Assembly (NCBI RefSeq): GCF_014203605.1
Contig: NZ_JACHJJ010000001.1
Span: forward strand, 434,001-498,000
DNA: 64,000 nucleotides
Source of the DNA: Thiemannella venezuelensis
Lineage (GTDB): Bacteria > Actinomycetota > Actinomycetes > Streptosporangiales > Streptosporangiaceae
Reading direction: 5' to 3'
Position numbers and translations under genes: made by a program. How positions within the stretch are numbered: the first letter of the stretch is position 1; each line of letters starts with the position of its first letter. Positions 1 to 8,431 of the stretch are shown in pieces. The notes below the pieces were generated by a model. It was not told the DNA's origin. It saw only the letters and a list, made by a program, of their open reading frames with translations, and ran no database searches.

Positions 1-111
1 AGGGCGGCGACGGCCGTGCAGCTCGTCGCCTTCGCCAGCCTGCTGTTCAACCTCATCGGCGTGAACATCTTCTTCGAGGGCCTGCACTCCTACGCCGAGC
101 TCCCCGACTAA
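1..111 (+). CDS. ccsB: Cytochrome c biogenesis protein CcsB, C-terminal end (partial)
   Basis: Only the last 36 codons are inside the window, in the frame that starts at base 1 and ends with TAA at 109-111. They encode a hydrophobic stretch followed by a short polar tail containing FNLIGVNIFF and GLHSYAEL. This matches the conserved end of actinobacterial CcsB/CcsA, the membrane protein that works with ResB to export heme and attach it to apocytochromes c outside the membrane. The assignment rests on this short tail and on the menaquinone and respiratory genes nearby. The upstream part is off the window. Confidence 0.7.
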   Translation, partial: RAATAVQLVAFASLLFNLIGVNIFFEGLHSYAELPD

Positions 112-195
112 CCCGGACCTCCCCTCCCGCCGGGGAGAATCCGGCGAACCACTCCGCCGATCGGCTCGTCAAACCCTCCGGTGAACGGAGGGCGG

Positions 196-3100
196 ATGAG
201 CACGGGGCTGATCGACGGGGATCCGCAGCGGCTGGGCGGCTACTGGCTGGCGGGGCGGCTGGGCGCGGGCGGCCAGGGGGTGGTCTACGAGGCGTACGAC
301 CCCGGGGGCACCCGGGTGGCGATCAAGGTGCTGCACGGGGACGCCGGCACCGACGCCGAGCTGCGCCAGAGGTTCGGCCGCGAGGCGACCGCCGCGCGGA
401 AGGTCGCCTCGTTCTGCACGGCGGCCGTGCTCGACGTCGACCTGGGCGGCTCCCGGCCGTACATCGTCTCCGAGTACGTGGAGGGCCCCAGCCTGCGCAG
501 GGCCGTGAGCGAGGGGCGCCGGTTCGGCGGCGGCGACCTGCACCGGCTGGCGACGGCGATCGCCACGGCGCTGACGGCGATCCACGACGCGGAGGTGATC
601 CACCGCGACCTGAAGCCGGACAACGTGCTGCTCGGCCCGGACGGCCCGCGGGTGATCGACTTCGGGGTGGCCAGGACGGCGGACATGTCGCTCACCGCGA
701 CCGGGATGGTGGCCGGCACCCCGACCTACATGGCCCCCGAGGTGTTCACGGGGAAGCGGGCGGGACCGGCGGCCGACGTGTTCGCCTGGGGCGGGATCAT
801 GGTCTTCGCCGCGACGGGGACGGACCCGTTCCAGGCCGAGACGCTGGGCGCGGTGATGCACCGGGTGCTCTCGACCGAGCCGCCGCTGGACGCGCTGCCC
901 GAGGCGCTGCGCCCGCTGGTCGCCGCCGCGCTCGCCAAGGACCCGCACGCCAGGCCGTCGGCCAGGGAGCTTCTCCTCGCGCTGACCAGCCAGGACGGCA
1001 GGCTCGACACCGCCCGCCTGCTCGCGGTGGGCAGCGGCGTCGGCGCCGGGATCCAGGCGGACGCGGCCGATCCCGCGCTGGGCACCCTCGCCGAGGACTG
1101 CTACGCCGCTCTGGGACCGGCCGAGCGGGACCTGGCCCCCGAGGTGTTCCTCCGGCTGGTGGCGGTGACCGACGACGGCCGGCAGGTCCCCCGGCGGGCG
1201 CAGTGGGCCGAACTCCTCGACGGGCGGGGGGAGGAGCAGGCGGACGCCGTCCGGCGGCTGCTGGAGACCTTCGCCTACCTGGTCTCCCGGAGCGACCGGG
1301 AGGTGTGGCTCTCGCGGCCGGCGCTCCCGCTGGCCTGGCCCCGGCTGCGCCAGTGGGTGCGGGCCAACTGGGACGGCCTGGTGGCGCACCGGGAGATCCT
1401 CGCCGCGGCGTGGCGCTGGCACGAGCAGGGCCGCCGGGACGGCGACCTGTTCCAGGGCGGCAGCCTGGAGACGGCGATGACCTGGGCGGCCGCCGGACGC
1501 CGCAATATCACGCTCAGCGCGGTCGAGCGCGACTTCCTGGAGGCCGGGGCCGCCCTCGCCCGGCGCCGCGCCCGCCGCGACCGCCTGGTCCTGTCGGCGC
1601 TGGCGGTCCTGCTGGTGGCGGCCCTGGTGGCGGGGGTGATCGCCGTACGGCAGAGCAGGATGGCCGACGAGCGCGCCGTCACCATCGCGGCCCAGCGCGA
1701 TGAGGCCCTGGCCCGCCAACTGGCGGCCGCGGCCGAGTCGCTGCGGGCGTCGGACCCGGTGCGGGCGATGCTGCTGAGCGTAGCCGCCTGGCGGCTGGAT
1801 CCGGACGTGGTCGAGGCCCGCGCGGCCCTGACCGGCTCGCTCTCCCGCCGGGAGACCGCCGTCTTCCGGGACCCGGCCACCTCGGCGCGGACGGTGCGGG
1901 CGCTCAGCCGCGACGGGCGCGTCCTCGCCAGCGCGAGCGAGGGCCGGGTCCGCCTCTGGGACGTGCGGACCGGCAGGCAGATCACGAGCTTCTCCGGAGT
2001 GGACGACGACCTGCGCCAGATCGTGCTCAGCCCGAGCGGCCGGCTGCTGGTCACGGTGGGCAGGGAGGAGATCCGGAGCTGGGAGGTGGCGACCGGCAGG
2101 CCGTACGGCCCGGTGCGGGCCTACCCCGGCCAGGCGGACCTCGACCTCGGTGTCTCCTTCGGCCACTCCGAGGACCGGGTCGCCGTCTACGGCGGCCAGG
2201 GGCTGTCGGGCGTCCTGCACATCGGGACCGGTGAGGCCCGGGAGACGTCGGCGTCCGTCCTCGGGGGGTACGCCGACATCTCCCCCGACGGGCGCCACCT
2301 CGTCACCGGCGGTTTCCAGAGCAGGCCGGTGCTCGTCGACCTCGGCACGCTGCGAACCACCCCGCTGGGCGCCGGCTGCCGGTGCTCCTCGCCGGTCGCC
2401 TACAGCCCGGACGGCCGGACCGTCGCGCTCGGCAAGGGCGAGCGGGTGGAGCTGTACGACGCGGCCACCGGAGCGATGACGGCCCACCTTCCCGGCAGGG
2501 GGGACGAAGGGCCCCTGCAGTTCAGCGCCGACGGGCGGTTCCTGACGGCGGTGGACGCGACCGGTGCCGTCAAGATCTGGCGGCTGGAGGACCGGCGGCT
2601 GCTGCTGACGCACAAGACCGGCGCGCAGGAGCTGCCCTCGACGGCGTTCGACCCGGACGGGCGAACGCTGCGCTATCTCGCCGAGGACGGCGTCACGGCC
2701 CTGGACCTCTCCCCGGTGACCGGCTCCGGCGTCCCGGGGCGGGAAATCCCCGAGGACGCGGTGCTGAGCCCCGACTGGCGCCTGGCCGCCGTCAAGGAGT
2801 ACGGCGAGAGCCGGGTCCGGCTCCTGGACGTACGCGAGCGCACCCCCGTCGCCACCCTGGAGCTGGGAGCGGGCACGGCGGACGAGTACGCCACGATGGT
2901 CTTCAGCGGCGACGGCAGGCGCCTGGCGGTCAACGCCGGGACGACGGGTGAGATCACCGTCTGGGACACCGCGACCTTCCGGCGGGTCGCCGTCCTGTCC
3001 GCGGGGGAGGAGCTCGTCGTGGGGGAGGTGGCGGTGGACGCCACCGGGACCACGGTGGCCGCCCACATCAGCGGGTTCCTCGACGAGCCGGCGCGCGGCG

Positions 3101-3750
3101 AGATCCGGCTGTGGGAGCTGCCCGCCGGCCGGCAGCGCTGGGTCCGGAGGGAGGCGGACTCCGACGACATGGTGTTCACCCCGGACGGCCGGGCCCTGGC
3201 GGTCACCTTCGGCGACCGGAGGCTGCTGGACGTCTCGACCGGCAGGCCGTTCGGCGCGCCGTACGGTCCGCCGATCAGCACGAGCAGGATCGCGCTCACC
3301 TTCGACCGGACGGGTTCACGTTTCGCCGTCGTCGACTCCGCGGGGCGCCTGTCGGTGTGGGAGGCCGGGAGCAGGGAACGGGTGGGGCCGGTGATCCGGG
3401 TCCGCGCCGAGGAGGACGGGGAGCTGTCGGTCGCCTTCTCCCCCGCGGGGGACGTGATCGCGGTGATGTCCGGCCCCCGGACGGTGGGGCTCTGGCACAT
3501 CGCCACCGGCAGACGGCTGGGCGGGGCGCTCGCCGTGGGGAGCGGGGAACTGGTCGGCATGGCCTTCACGGCGGACGGCTCCCGGCTCGTCACCCTGGAC
3601 CGCGACGGCACCAGGATCGGGTACCCGGTCGATCCGGAGCAGACGGCCGCGGCGGTCTGCTCGCGGGCCGGGCGGACGCTGACGTCCGAGGAGTGGCGGG
3701 CGCACCTTCCCGGCCTGCCCTACCGGGACGTGTGCGCGGTCCGGCGCTGA
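196..3750 (+). CDS. Ser/Thr protein kinase with transmembrane segment and C-terminal WD40 propeller
   Basis: A 1184-residue signalling protein. Residues about 15-270 are a Hanks-type kinase with a glycine loop (GAGGQGVV, 23-30), Lys44 in AIK, HRDLKPDN with catalytic Asp138, and DFG at Asp155. About 190 residues of helical linker follow, then one membrane segment near 464-484. Next comes a helical region with the ARQLAAAAESLRASDP pattern and a long propeller of degenerate WD40 repeats from about residue 555 to the end. The linker, membrane segment and propeller resemble the C-terminal half of actinobacterial nSTAND1-WD40 proteins, but no NTPase P-loop lies between them and the kinase. The ATG at 196 is preferred over GTG 181 because GGAGGG sits at 187-192. 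The kinase would be cytoplasmic and the propeller extracellular if the single segment spans the membrane. Substrates are unknown. Confidence 0.9.
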   Translation: MSTGLIDGDPQRLGGYWLAGRLGAGGQGVVYEAYDPGGTRVAIKVLHGDAGTDAELRQRFGREATAARKVASFCTAAVLDVDLGGSRPYIVSEYVEGPSLRRAVSEGRRFGGGDLHRLATAIATALTAIHDAEVIHRDLKPDNVLLGPDGPRVIDFGVARTADMSLTATGMVAGTPTYMAPEVFTGKRAGPAADVFAWGGIMVFAATGTDPFQAETLGAVMHRVLSTEPPLDALPEALRPLVAAALAKDPHARPSARELLLALTSQDGRLDTARLLAVGSGVGAGIQADAADPALGTLAEDCYAALGPAERDLAPEVFLRLVAVTDDGRQVPRRAQWAELLDGRGEEQADAVRRLLETFAYLVSRSDREVWLSRPALPLAWPRLRQWVRANWDGLVAHREILAAAWRWHEQGRRDGDLFQGGSLETAMTWAAAGRRNITLSAVERDFLEAGAALARRRARRDRLVLSALAVLLVAALVAGVIAVRQSRMADERAVTIAAQRDEALARQLAAAAESLRASDPVRAMLLSVAAWRLDPDVVEARAALTGSLSRRETAVFRDPATSARTVRALSRDGRVLASASEGRVRLWDVRTGRQITSFSGVDDDLRQIVLSPSGRLLVTVGREEIRSWEVATGRPYGPVRAYPGQADLDLGVSFGHSEDRVAVYGGQGLSGVLHIGTGEARETSASVLGGYADISPDGRHLVTGGFQSRPVLVDLGTLRTTPLGAGCRCSSPVAYSPDGRTVALGKGERVELYDAATGAMTAHLPGRGDEGPLQFSADGRFLTAVDATGAVKIWRLEDRRLLLTHKTGAQELPSTAFDPDGRTLRYLAEDGVTALDLSPVTGSGVPGREIPEDAVLSPDWRLAAVKEYGESRVRLLDVRERTPVATLELGAGTADEYATMVFSGDGRRLAVNAGTTGEITVWDTATFRRVAVLSAGEELVVGEVAVDATGTTVAAHISGFLDEPARGEIRLWELPAGRQRWVRREADSDDMVFTPDGRALAVTFGDRRLLDVSTGRPFGAPYGPPISTSRIALTFDRTGSRFAVVDSAGRLSVWEAGSRERVGPVIRVRAEEDGELSVAFSPAGDVIAVMSGPRTVGLWHIATGRRLGGALAVGSGELVGMAFTADGSRLVTLDRDGTRIGYPVDPEQTAAAVCSRAGRTLTSEEWRAHLPGLPYRDVCAVRR

Positions 3751-3847
3751 GCCCGAAGCGCACCGGAGGCGGGCCCGGCGACAGGGGGCCCGGCCGGTGC
3801 TCCGGCAGGGGCTCCGCCCGGAGGGGGCGGGGGTCCCGCCCGGCGGA

Positions 3848-4153
3848 TCAGTCCTCGTCGCGCAGACGGCGGTCGAGGTCCTTGAGGAAGTCGGGGTCGT
3901 CGTCGGGCCCCTTCGGGGCCTCGGGGCGGGGTTTCGGGGCGGTGCCGTCGCGGAAGACCGCGCGCGGCGCGCGGGGACCGAGGGGACGGCCGAGCAGCAG
4001 CCAGAACAGGCCGCCCACGGAGAACGTGAGCACCACGACGAGCACCCAGAGAATCTTGGGCAGGTTCCTGGCCTCCTCGTCCGGCGTGGTGATGACGTCG
4101 AACAGGCAGTAGAGCCAGAAGGCGAGCAGAGCCAGGCCGAGAAGCACGGACAT
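3848..4153 (-). CDS. Small membrane protein with PLDc_N domain
   Basis: A 101-residue protein with two hydrophobic helices near the N-terminus around the motif WLYCLFDVITTPDEE, then a charged tail ending in DRRLRDED. The two-helix arrangement and the YCLFDVI signature are those of the PLDc_N (phospholipase D nuclease N-terminal) family, which usually occurs as stand-alone membrane proteins without the catalytic HKD domain; none is present here. Its role is unknown. The start at 4153 is chosen because TACAGT lies 6 nt upstream, which fits a leaderless transcript; an in-frame ATG at 4171 is the alternative. It is convergent with the upstream kinase gene. Confidence 0.75.
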   Translation of the reverse strand: MSVLLGLALLAFWLYCLFDVITTPDEEARNLPKILWVLVVVLTFSVGGLFWLLLGRPLGPRAPRAVFRDGTAPKPRPEAPKGPDDDPDFLKDLDRRLRDED

Positions 4154-4159
4154 GCCCGA

Positions 4160-4165
4160 ACTGTA
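4160..4165 (-). promoter_or_regulatory. -10 element for leaderless PLDc_N transcript
   Basis: Read on the minus strand, TACAGT is followed by TCGGGC and then the ATG at 4153. A TANNNT hexamer six to seven bases before a start codon, with no ribosome-binding site, is the usual layout of leaderless actinobacterial promoters. No clear -35 is visible. Confidence 0.45.
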
Positions 4166-4267
4166 AGCCATTGCGGGCACAGCTGCGCCCGGGACCGCCA
4201 TTCGGGATGACGCGCGGAGATCCACCCCGTACGGTGGAACCCGTTGCCGCTTTCCCGAGGGGGCGTT

Positions 4268-4297
4268 ATGACGCAGTCGAGTGATCGCGCGCGATGA
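4268..4297 (+). other. Nine-codon leader ORF overlapping the metallopeptidase start
   Basis: ATG 4268 has a strong GAGGGGG a few bases upstream and reads MTQSSDRAR before a TGA at 4295-4297. That stop overlaps the ATG of the next gene (4294) as ATGA. The next gene has no ribosome-binding site of its own, so this tiny frame may load ribosomes for it. Alternatively a sequence error separates a short 5' exon-like start from the main frame. No function of the peptide is implied. Confidence 0.4.
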
Positions 4298-5124
4298 CCA
4301 CCGACAGGGGCCGCCACCGGCGGCGATGGTGGCAGCGGGGGCCGGCCCAGCGGATGGACGGCACGGTCAGGGAGGCTCCGCGCGAGGTTCCCCGCGAGCC
4401 GGAGCGGCGGGTGCGGGCGGTGGCCGCGCCTCCGGCCGACCGCCCGCAGTACACCTGGCGCGACTTCGAACTCGCGGACGACCGTCCCCGGGCGCAGCCC
4501 AACCCTCCCGACGTCCCGGACCTGGGCGACGGCCTGCGTCACTGCGGGCCGCTGGAGCGCGTCCTGCACCGTCAGTGGGACGCGCGCAAGGGCCCGCCCC
4601 CCGCCGAGGTGGTGCGGGCGGTGGAGAGCCTGGCGAGGCTGCCCGAAGGGCTGAAGGCCAGGCTGGCGGAGGGGCTCGACGGCATCTACGTCGGCGCGGG
4701 CGGTGTGCCCGACCTGGACGACATGGGCTACCTGCGCGGCGCGCCGCTGCCCTCGGGCCGGGCGACCTGGGACATCTGCGCGGGGGCGTACGGCGACCGC
4801 AAGGTGGTGGTGGGGGACAGGCCCTCACCCACGCCCGACGTGATGATGCACGAGATCGGCCATGCCCTGGACGACGTGAGCGCGCCGCACGAGGAGTGGG
4901 TCTCCGACTCCCCGGAGTTCGCCGCCCTCTACGAGCGGTGCGTCCCCGCCCTGGCCTCGTCCTTCCACCTGCAGCCGGGGAACCTGGGGCGCAAGGAGTT
5001 CTTCGCCGACGCCTTCGCGGCCATCGCCTCCCGGCAGCGCCCCGCCCTGGTGGACATGCTGGGCGGTGACACGCGGATGGCCCTCGATGTCATGCTGTTC
5101 TTCAACCGGCGCTACGGAATCTAG
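4294..5124 (+). CDS. Putative zinc metallopeptidase (HEIGH motif, ATLF-like)
   Basis: A 276-residue protein with a basic, proline-rich N-terminus (residues 1-75) and no signal peptide. The C-terminal half carries MMHEIGHALDD (His186, Glu187, His190), followed 45 residues later by KEFFADAFA with Glu235 in the position of a third zinc ligand. This is the layout of gluzincins of the anthrax lethal factor-like (ATLF/M34-like) group, which often act on secreted or surface proteins. The basic, unexported N-terminus is odd for that role. A small gene follows 10 bp downstream. The start is uncertain: ATG 4294 overlaps a leader frame, and ATG 4354 is possible. The peptidase assignment rests on the motif only. 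Confidence 0.65.
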   Translation: MTTDRGRHRRRWWQRGPAQRMDGTVREAPREVPREPERRVRAVAAPPADRPQYTWRDFELADDRPRAQPNPPDVPDLGDGLRHCGPLERVLHRQWDARKGPPPAEVVRAVESLARLPEGLKARLAEGLDGIYVGAGGVPDLDDMGYLRGAPLPSGRATWDICAGAYGDRKVVVGDRPSPTPDVMMHEIGHALDDVSAPHEEWVSDSPEFAALYERCVPALASSFHLQPGNLGRKEFFADAFAAIASRQRPALVDMLGGDTRMALDVMLFFNRRYGI

Positions 5125-5134
5125 GTGATCTGGG

Positions 5135-5374
5135 ATGTACGTCATCCGGCTCGCTGACGGGACCCTGCGCGTGCCGCAGAGCCTGTCCAGCGATGACGGG
5201 CGTCTGATCGGCAACGCGTACGTGGAGGTCTCTCCGGGGGATCCGGACTACGACCGCTGGCTGCCCGAGGCGCTCACGGAGGAGGAACTGGCCGAGCGGC
5301 GCCGCAGGTGGCGCGAGGACAACGACGAGCTGGAACGGGAGTTCCTGGCGTTCAAGGCCGAACGGGACGGCTAG
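5135..5374 (+). CDS. Small acidic hypothetical protein
   Basis: A 79-residue protein that I do not recognise. The first half looks like a small beta domain (MYVIRLADGTLRVP, then AYVEVSPGD), and the second half is a charged helix rich in Glu and Arg, likely a coiled coil. It starts 10 bp after the metallopeptidase-like gene on the same strand, so the two are probably co-transcribed and may act together. No signal peptide or membrane segment is visible. The ribosome-binding site is weak (TCTGGG). Confidence 0.6.
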   Translation: MYVIRLADGTLRVPQSLSSDDGRLIGNAYVEVSPGDPDYDRWLPEALTEEELAERRRRWREDNDELEREFLAFKAERDG

Positions 5375-5501
5375 GACCGCTCCGGCGGGGAGCACGGCCG
5401 GAGCCGGACAGGGCGTCGGGGGACGCCGGATGACTCCACGGTGACCCTGCGGCTTCCGGGTAAGGCACGCAGGATCACCGGTGGTGCGACGTCGTGAGCC
5501 G

Positions 5502-5723
5502 TCACACGCGGGGAGACTCGCCCGCCGGCCGTTCGGCCGTCAGGACGTCCTCACCGCGCAGAAGGGCGTGCACTTCCGACTCGCGGAAACGCCGGTGCCC
5601 TCCGGGGGTACGGATGCTGCTGATGCGGCCTGCCGCGGCCCAGCGCGTAACCGTCTTTGGGTCGACCCGGAAGAGGGCGGCAACCTCTCCAGGTGTCAGC
5701 AGACGCTCGCTGCTACTCTCCAC
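5502..5723 (-). CDS. BldC-type MerR-like DNA-binding protein
   Basis: A 73-residue protein that is nearly all one winged helix-turn-helix: LLTPGEVAALFRVDPKTVTRW, then RTPGGHRRFRESEVHALL. This is the BldC family of actinobacteria, which lacks the effector domain of true MerR proteins and, in Streptomyces, binds head to tail on AT-rich direct repeats to control entry into development. The GTG at 5723 is chosen because GAGGGGGA lies 7 nt upstream; ATG 5741 would add six residues. It could be BldC itself or a paralogue, since the tail after the wing differs from the S. coelicolor protein. The upstream region is unusually AT-rich. Confidence 0.85.
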   Translation of the reverse strand: MESSSERLLTPGEVAALFRVDPKTVTRWAAAGRISSIRTPGGHRRFRESEVHALLRGEDVLTAERPAGESPRV

Positions 5724-6000
5724 AATCTCTCCCCCTCGCATCCCGCTTCCTGCCAGCGGGCGGACAGGTAACCAGTGTGCCGAGCGAAGCCTGATTTATC
5801 CGTGCTTTCCATCAAAGATCACGGGTTGTTATCGACTGACTGCCCGATTGTTATATGATAGAGCCTCTTTGAGGCTCTCGTGGGTGTTTCTTTACGTAAC
5901 TGATGTGTTGGGAACACTAGCAGCGCTCGTGCCAGATGCGAAGAGCCGACCTCTCCAGGTCATGCCCACGCCGCGGACAGAGTGCCGTAGCCTCGATGTC
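5724..6000. promoter_or_regulatory. AT-rich divergent regulatory region between the BldC-type gene and DUF4229 gene
   Basis: This 277-bp gap is much richer in A and T than its surroundings. It holds the direct repeat TTGTTAT at 5826-5832 and 5848-5854 (22-bp period), and an 8-bp perfect stem with a 3-nt loop, AGAGCCTC-TTT-GAGGCTCT (5860-5878). BldC proteins are known to bind AT-rich direct repeats, so self-control is plausible but not shown. No RNA gene was recognised. Confidence 0.5.
5988..5993 (+). promoter_or_regulatory. -10 element for leaderless DUF4229 transcript
   Basis: TAGCCT is followed by seven bases and then GTG 6001, with no ribosome-binding site. This is what decides the start codon of the next gene. 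Confidence 0.5.
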
Positions 6001-6198
6001 GTGCATCCCGCTTTCGTCTACACCGCATCCCGGCTCGGCCTGCTGGCCGTGAGCATCGGCGTGCTCTACCTGCTCGGCCTGCGTGAACCCTTCATCCTGC
6101 TGGTCGCTGCGTTCCTCGTCAGCGGCGTGGTCAGCTATGTCCTGCTGTCCAGGCAGCGCGACGCGCTGAGCGCGCGAATCGCCAAGAATCGGGAGTGA
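6001..6198 (+). CDS. DUF4229 small membrane protein
   Basis: A 65-residue protein with two transmembrane helices (about residues 10-28 and 33-50) and a basic C-terminus containing LLSRQRDALSARI. That tail and the two-helix layout are typical of the actinobacterial DUF4229 family, whose role is unknown; it is often found near menaquinone genes, as here. GTG 6001 is preferred because of the TAGCCT promoter element seven bases upstream. ATG 5962 in the same frame would add a polar, unlikely N-terminus. The stop codon abuts the stop of the convergent gene that begins at 6199. Confidence 0.75.
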   Translation: MHPAFVYTASRLGLLAVSIGVLYLLGLREPFILLVAAFLVSGVVSYVLLSRQRDALSARIAKNRE

Positions 6199-7452
6199 TC
6201 ACGGTAACGGGAACATGCCGATCCGGGCATGGTACTCGCGACCGAGCCGGATTGTGTCACTACCGACGAGTAATCCGCCCGGGTGGGCGAGAAACGCTTT
6301 GACGCCGATTCCGCGCTCCCTGGTGGGATTCCACGGCAGAGCCCGGCCGGTGACCGGATGGATCGCGCCGATCCCCTGCCGCTCCACCGCGCCCGGGCCC
6401 GCCGAGTCGCTGCCCCGGGGGTTGTCCAGCCAGCGCTGGTGCCCGCCCACGTAGACGGCGCTCCCGGTCACCGCGACCGAGTACAGCGAGTCGCCGCCGG
6501 TGAAGTTGACCCACGTGGGCCGGGCCGTGCCCCGGGCGCGGGTCTCGAATCGCGCGGCGGTGTCGCACATCTTCCGCGGCCCGCCGGGACCGCCGCTCGT
6601 GACCACCACGAAGTAGCTCCCGTCGGGGGCGAAGTCCAGGCCCCTGACGTAGCTGGGGAAGGCGGGCATGCAGTCCGCGGCGTACGCGTCCGTCCGCCAG
6701 CCGGCGACCCGCGCGCGCGAGGCGCTCACGTCGATGAGGCCGAGCTGGGGGCGGGAGAGCCCGTCGAGGGTGGTGAAGTTGCCGTCCACCGCCAGCCGCC
6801 CCCTGCTGAGCGCCATCGCGTACACCCTGACCCGGGCGCTCCTCGGGGATCCCGGCTTGATCGTGAAGGCCGGGTCGACGGCGCCGGTGGTGGCGTCGAC
6901 GCGGGCGAGAGCCGTACGGGAGACCCGTCCGACATGGGTGAAGTCACCGCCGAGGTAGAGCTGGGAGCCGTACCGGACCAGGCTGGTGACCGAGCCGCCG
7001 AACGCGTGGGCGCCGAAGGCGGTCACCGGGGCGCCGTCGGAGAGCCGGAGGCGGGCCACCTTGTGCACGGCGGCACCCTCGACCGCGGTGAACGCGCCGC
7101 CCGCGTAGACGGTGCCGCCGGTGCCCGCGGCGAGGGCCTGGACGGGGCCGTTGAGCTCCGGCGCGAAGTCCCGGAGGATCCGCCCGGTGGCCAGGTCGTA
7201 GGCGAATATGTTGTCGCGCATCAGGACGGTGGAGCTTCCGGCGTCGCTCACTTCACTGAACGAGCCGCCGACGACGACCGCGCCGCCCACCAGGGCGATG
7301 GCGTTGACGATCCCGTCGAGCACGTGGGGGGTGGTGTCCACCGGGTCGGCCGAGACGACTCCGCTGTGCGCGACGGTCCCGGCGGCGGCGGTGCCGCCGG
7401 GGGTCGCCAGGAGCAGAGCCGCGGCCAGCGCGGGGACGGTTCTGGCAAACAT
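6199..7452 (-). CDS. Secreted beta-propeller protein
   Basis: A 417-residue exported protein. Residues 1-25 form a signal peptide ([15 protein letters not shown], then a GTAAAG cleavage region). The rest is a series of about 50-60 residue beta-sheet repeats of the type [23 protein letters not shown] and [10 protein letters not shown], alternating with sentences of the form [15 protein letters not shown]. This matches the delta-60/DUF5122-like propellers found in many secreted actinobacterial proteins. No catalytic motif is seen, so it is most likely a binding or surface protein. It faces the DUF4229 gene tail to tail with no bases between the stops, and is divergent from menG. Confidence 0.7.
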   Translation of the reverse strand: MFARTVPALAAALLLATPGGTAAAGTVAHSGVVSADPVDTTPHVLDGIVNAIALVGGAVVVGGSFSEVSDAGSSTVLMRDNIFAYDLATGRILRDFAPELNGPVQALAAGTGGTVYAGGAFTAVEGAAVHKVARLRLSDGAPVTAFGAHAFGGSVTSLVRYGSQLYLGGDFTHVGRVSRTALARVDATTGAVDPAFTIKPGSPRSARVRVYAMALSRGRLAVDGNFTTLDGLSRPQLGLIDVSASRARVAGWRTDAYAADCMPAFPSYVRGLDFAPDGSYFVVVTSGGPGGPRKMCDTAARFETRARGTARPTWVNFTGGDSLYSVAVTGSAVYVGGHQRWLDNPRGSDSAGPGAVERQGIGAIHPVTGRALPWNPTRERGIGVKAFLAHPGGLLVGSDTIRLGREYHARIGMFPLP

Positions 7453-7517
7453 TCGCCAAGTTCTAGCAGACTCTTGGTAGTCGCATCGCTACTTTCCGTG
7501 GATTGTCCGGCCGGCTC

Positions 7518-7523
7518 TAGGCT
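7518..7523 (+). promoter_or_regulatory. -10 element for leaderless menG transcript
   Basis: TAGGCT is followed by TGTCCTC and then ATG 7531. No ribosome-binding site is present, so a leaderless message is likely. Confidence 0.55.
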
Positions 7524-7530
7524 TGTCCTC

Positions 7531-8259
7531 ATGACGCGCGCTTCGCTGGACAAGCAACCGCACGAGGTCGCCTCGATGTTCGATCGCACGGCCCGGCGCT
7601 ACGACCTGATGAACGACGTCCTCTCCCTGGGGCAGGACCGGTTCTGGCGCAAGGCCACGGCGGCCGCGGTCGACGCCGGCCCCGGCGAGCTCGTGCTCGA
7701 CCTGGGCGCGGGCACCGGCACCTCGACCGATGCCTTCACCTCGCTCGGCGCCCGGGCCATCGCCTCCGACTTCTCCCTGGGGATGCTCCGCACCGGCGTC
7801 GAGCGGCGCGGCGGGTCGGGCCTGTCCGGCGGCGGGGTGCGCGGGGTCACCTTCATCGCGGGGGACGCGCTGCGCCTGCCGTTCGCCGACGACAGCTTCG
7901 ACGCGGTGACGATCTCCTTCGCGATCCGCAACGTCAACGACACCGAGCAGGCGCTGCGCGAGATGCTCCGCGTGGCCAGGCCCGGCGCCCGGCTGGTGGT
8001 CTGCGAGTTCTCCCGTCCGACGATCAGGTCCTTCGACGTCGTCTACACGCAGTACCTGATGCGGATGCTGCCGGTCGTGGCCCGGACGGTCAGCTCCAAC
8101 CCCGACTCCTACGAGTACCTCGCGGAGTCGATCAGGTCCTGGCCGGACCAGGAGGCGTTCGCGCGGATCATCCAGCGGGCGGGCTGGCAGAAGGTCGCCT
8201 GGCGCAACCTCTCGCTCGGCATCGTCGCCCTGCACCGCGGTTACAAGCCGGGGGCCTGA
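7531..8259 (+). CDS. menG: Demethylmenaquinone methyltransferase
   Basis: A 242-residue class I SAM-dependent methyltransferase that adds the final methyl group to demethylmenaquinone at the membrane. The UbiE/MenG signatures are clear: [25 protein letters not shown] near the start, the SAM loop [15 protein letters not shown] (around residue 55), and [22 protein letters not shown]. The size is close to other actinobacterial MenG proteins. It is read from its own leaderless promoter. The reductase and polyprenyl synthase genes flanking the nuo operon belong to the same quinone supply. Confidence 0.95.
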   Translation: MTRASLDKQPHEVASMFDRTARRYDLMNDVLSLGQDRFWRKATAAAVDAGPGELVLDLGAGTGTSTDAFTSLGARAIASDFSLGMLRTGVERRGGSGLSGGGVRGVTFIAGDALRLPFADDSFDAVTISFAIRNVNDTEQALREMLRVARPGARLVVCEFSRPTIRSFDVVYTQYLMRMLPVVARTVSSNPDSYEYLAESIRSWPDQEAFARIIQRAGWQKVAWRNLSLGIVALHRGYKPGA

Positions 8260-8431
8260 GACTCTCCGGCCCCGGGCGGGCCGCCGCGGGTCCGCTCGGG
8301 AGGGTCCCGGGGCCGGGCCCCGGTCCGGGCGGCTCCGGGAAGCGGGGAGGGAGGCGCGGGGTCCGGTATATACGTCGGACACGCCCGCCGGCCCGACCCG
8401 AGGCGCCGTTGCCCCGGGTCTCCTCCTGCGG

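Noticed and set aside
169-3066. A long minus-strand open frame opposite the kinase gene
   Set aside because: Its product is a low-complexity Arg/Pro/Gly/Ala chain, as expected from a GC-rich antisense frame. The plus strand has full kinase and WD40 motifs.
5412-5427. GGCGTC-GGGG-GACGCC hairpin after the small gene at 5135-5374
   Set aside because: A six-base stem without a T run is too weak to call a terminator in this base composition.
8361-8380. GTCCG-N10-CGGAC around TATATA after menG
   Set aside because: It is short with no clear promoter or terminator context, and may be chance in GC-rich DNA.
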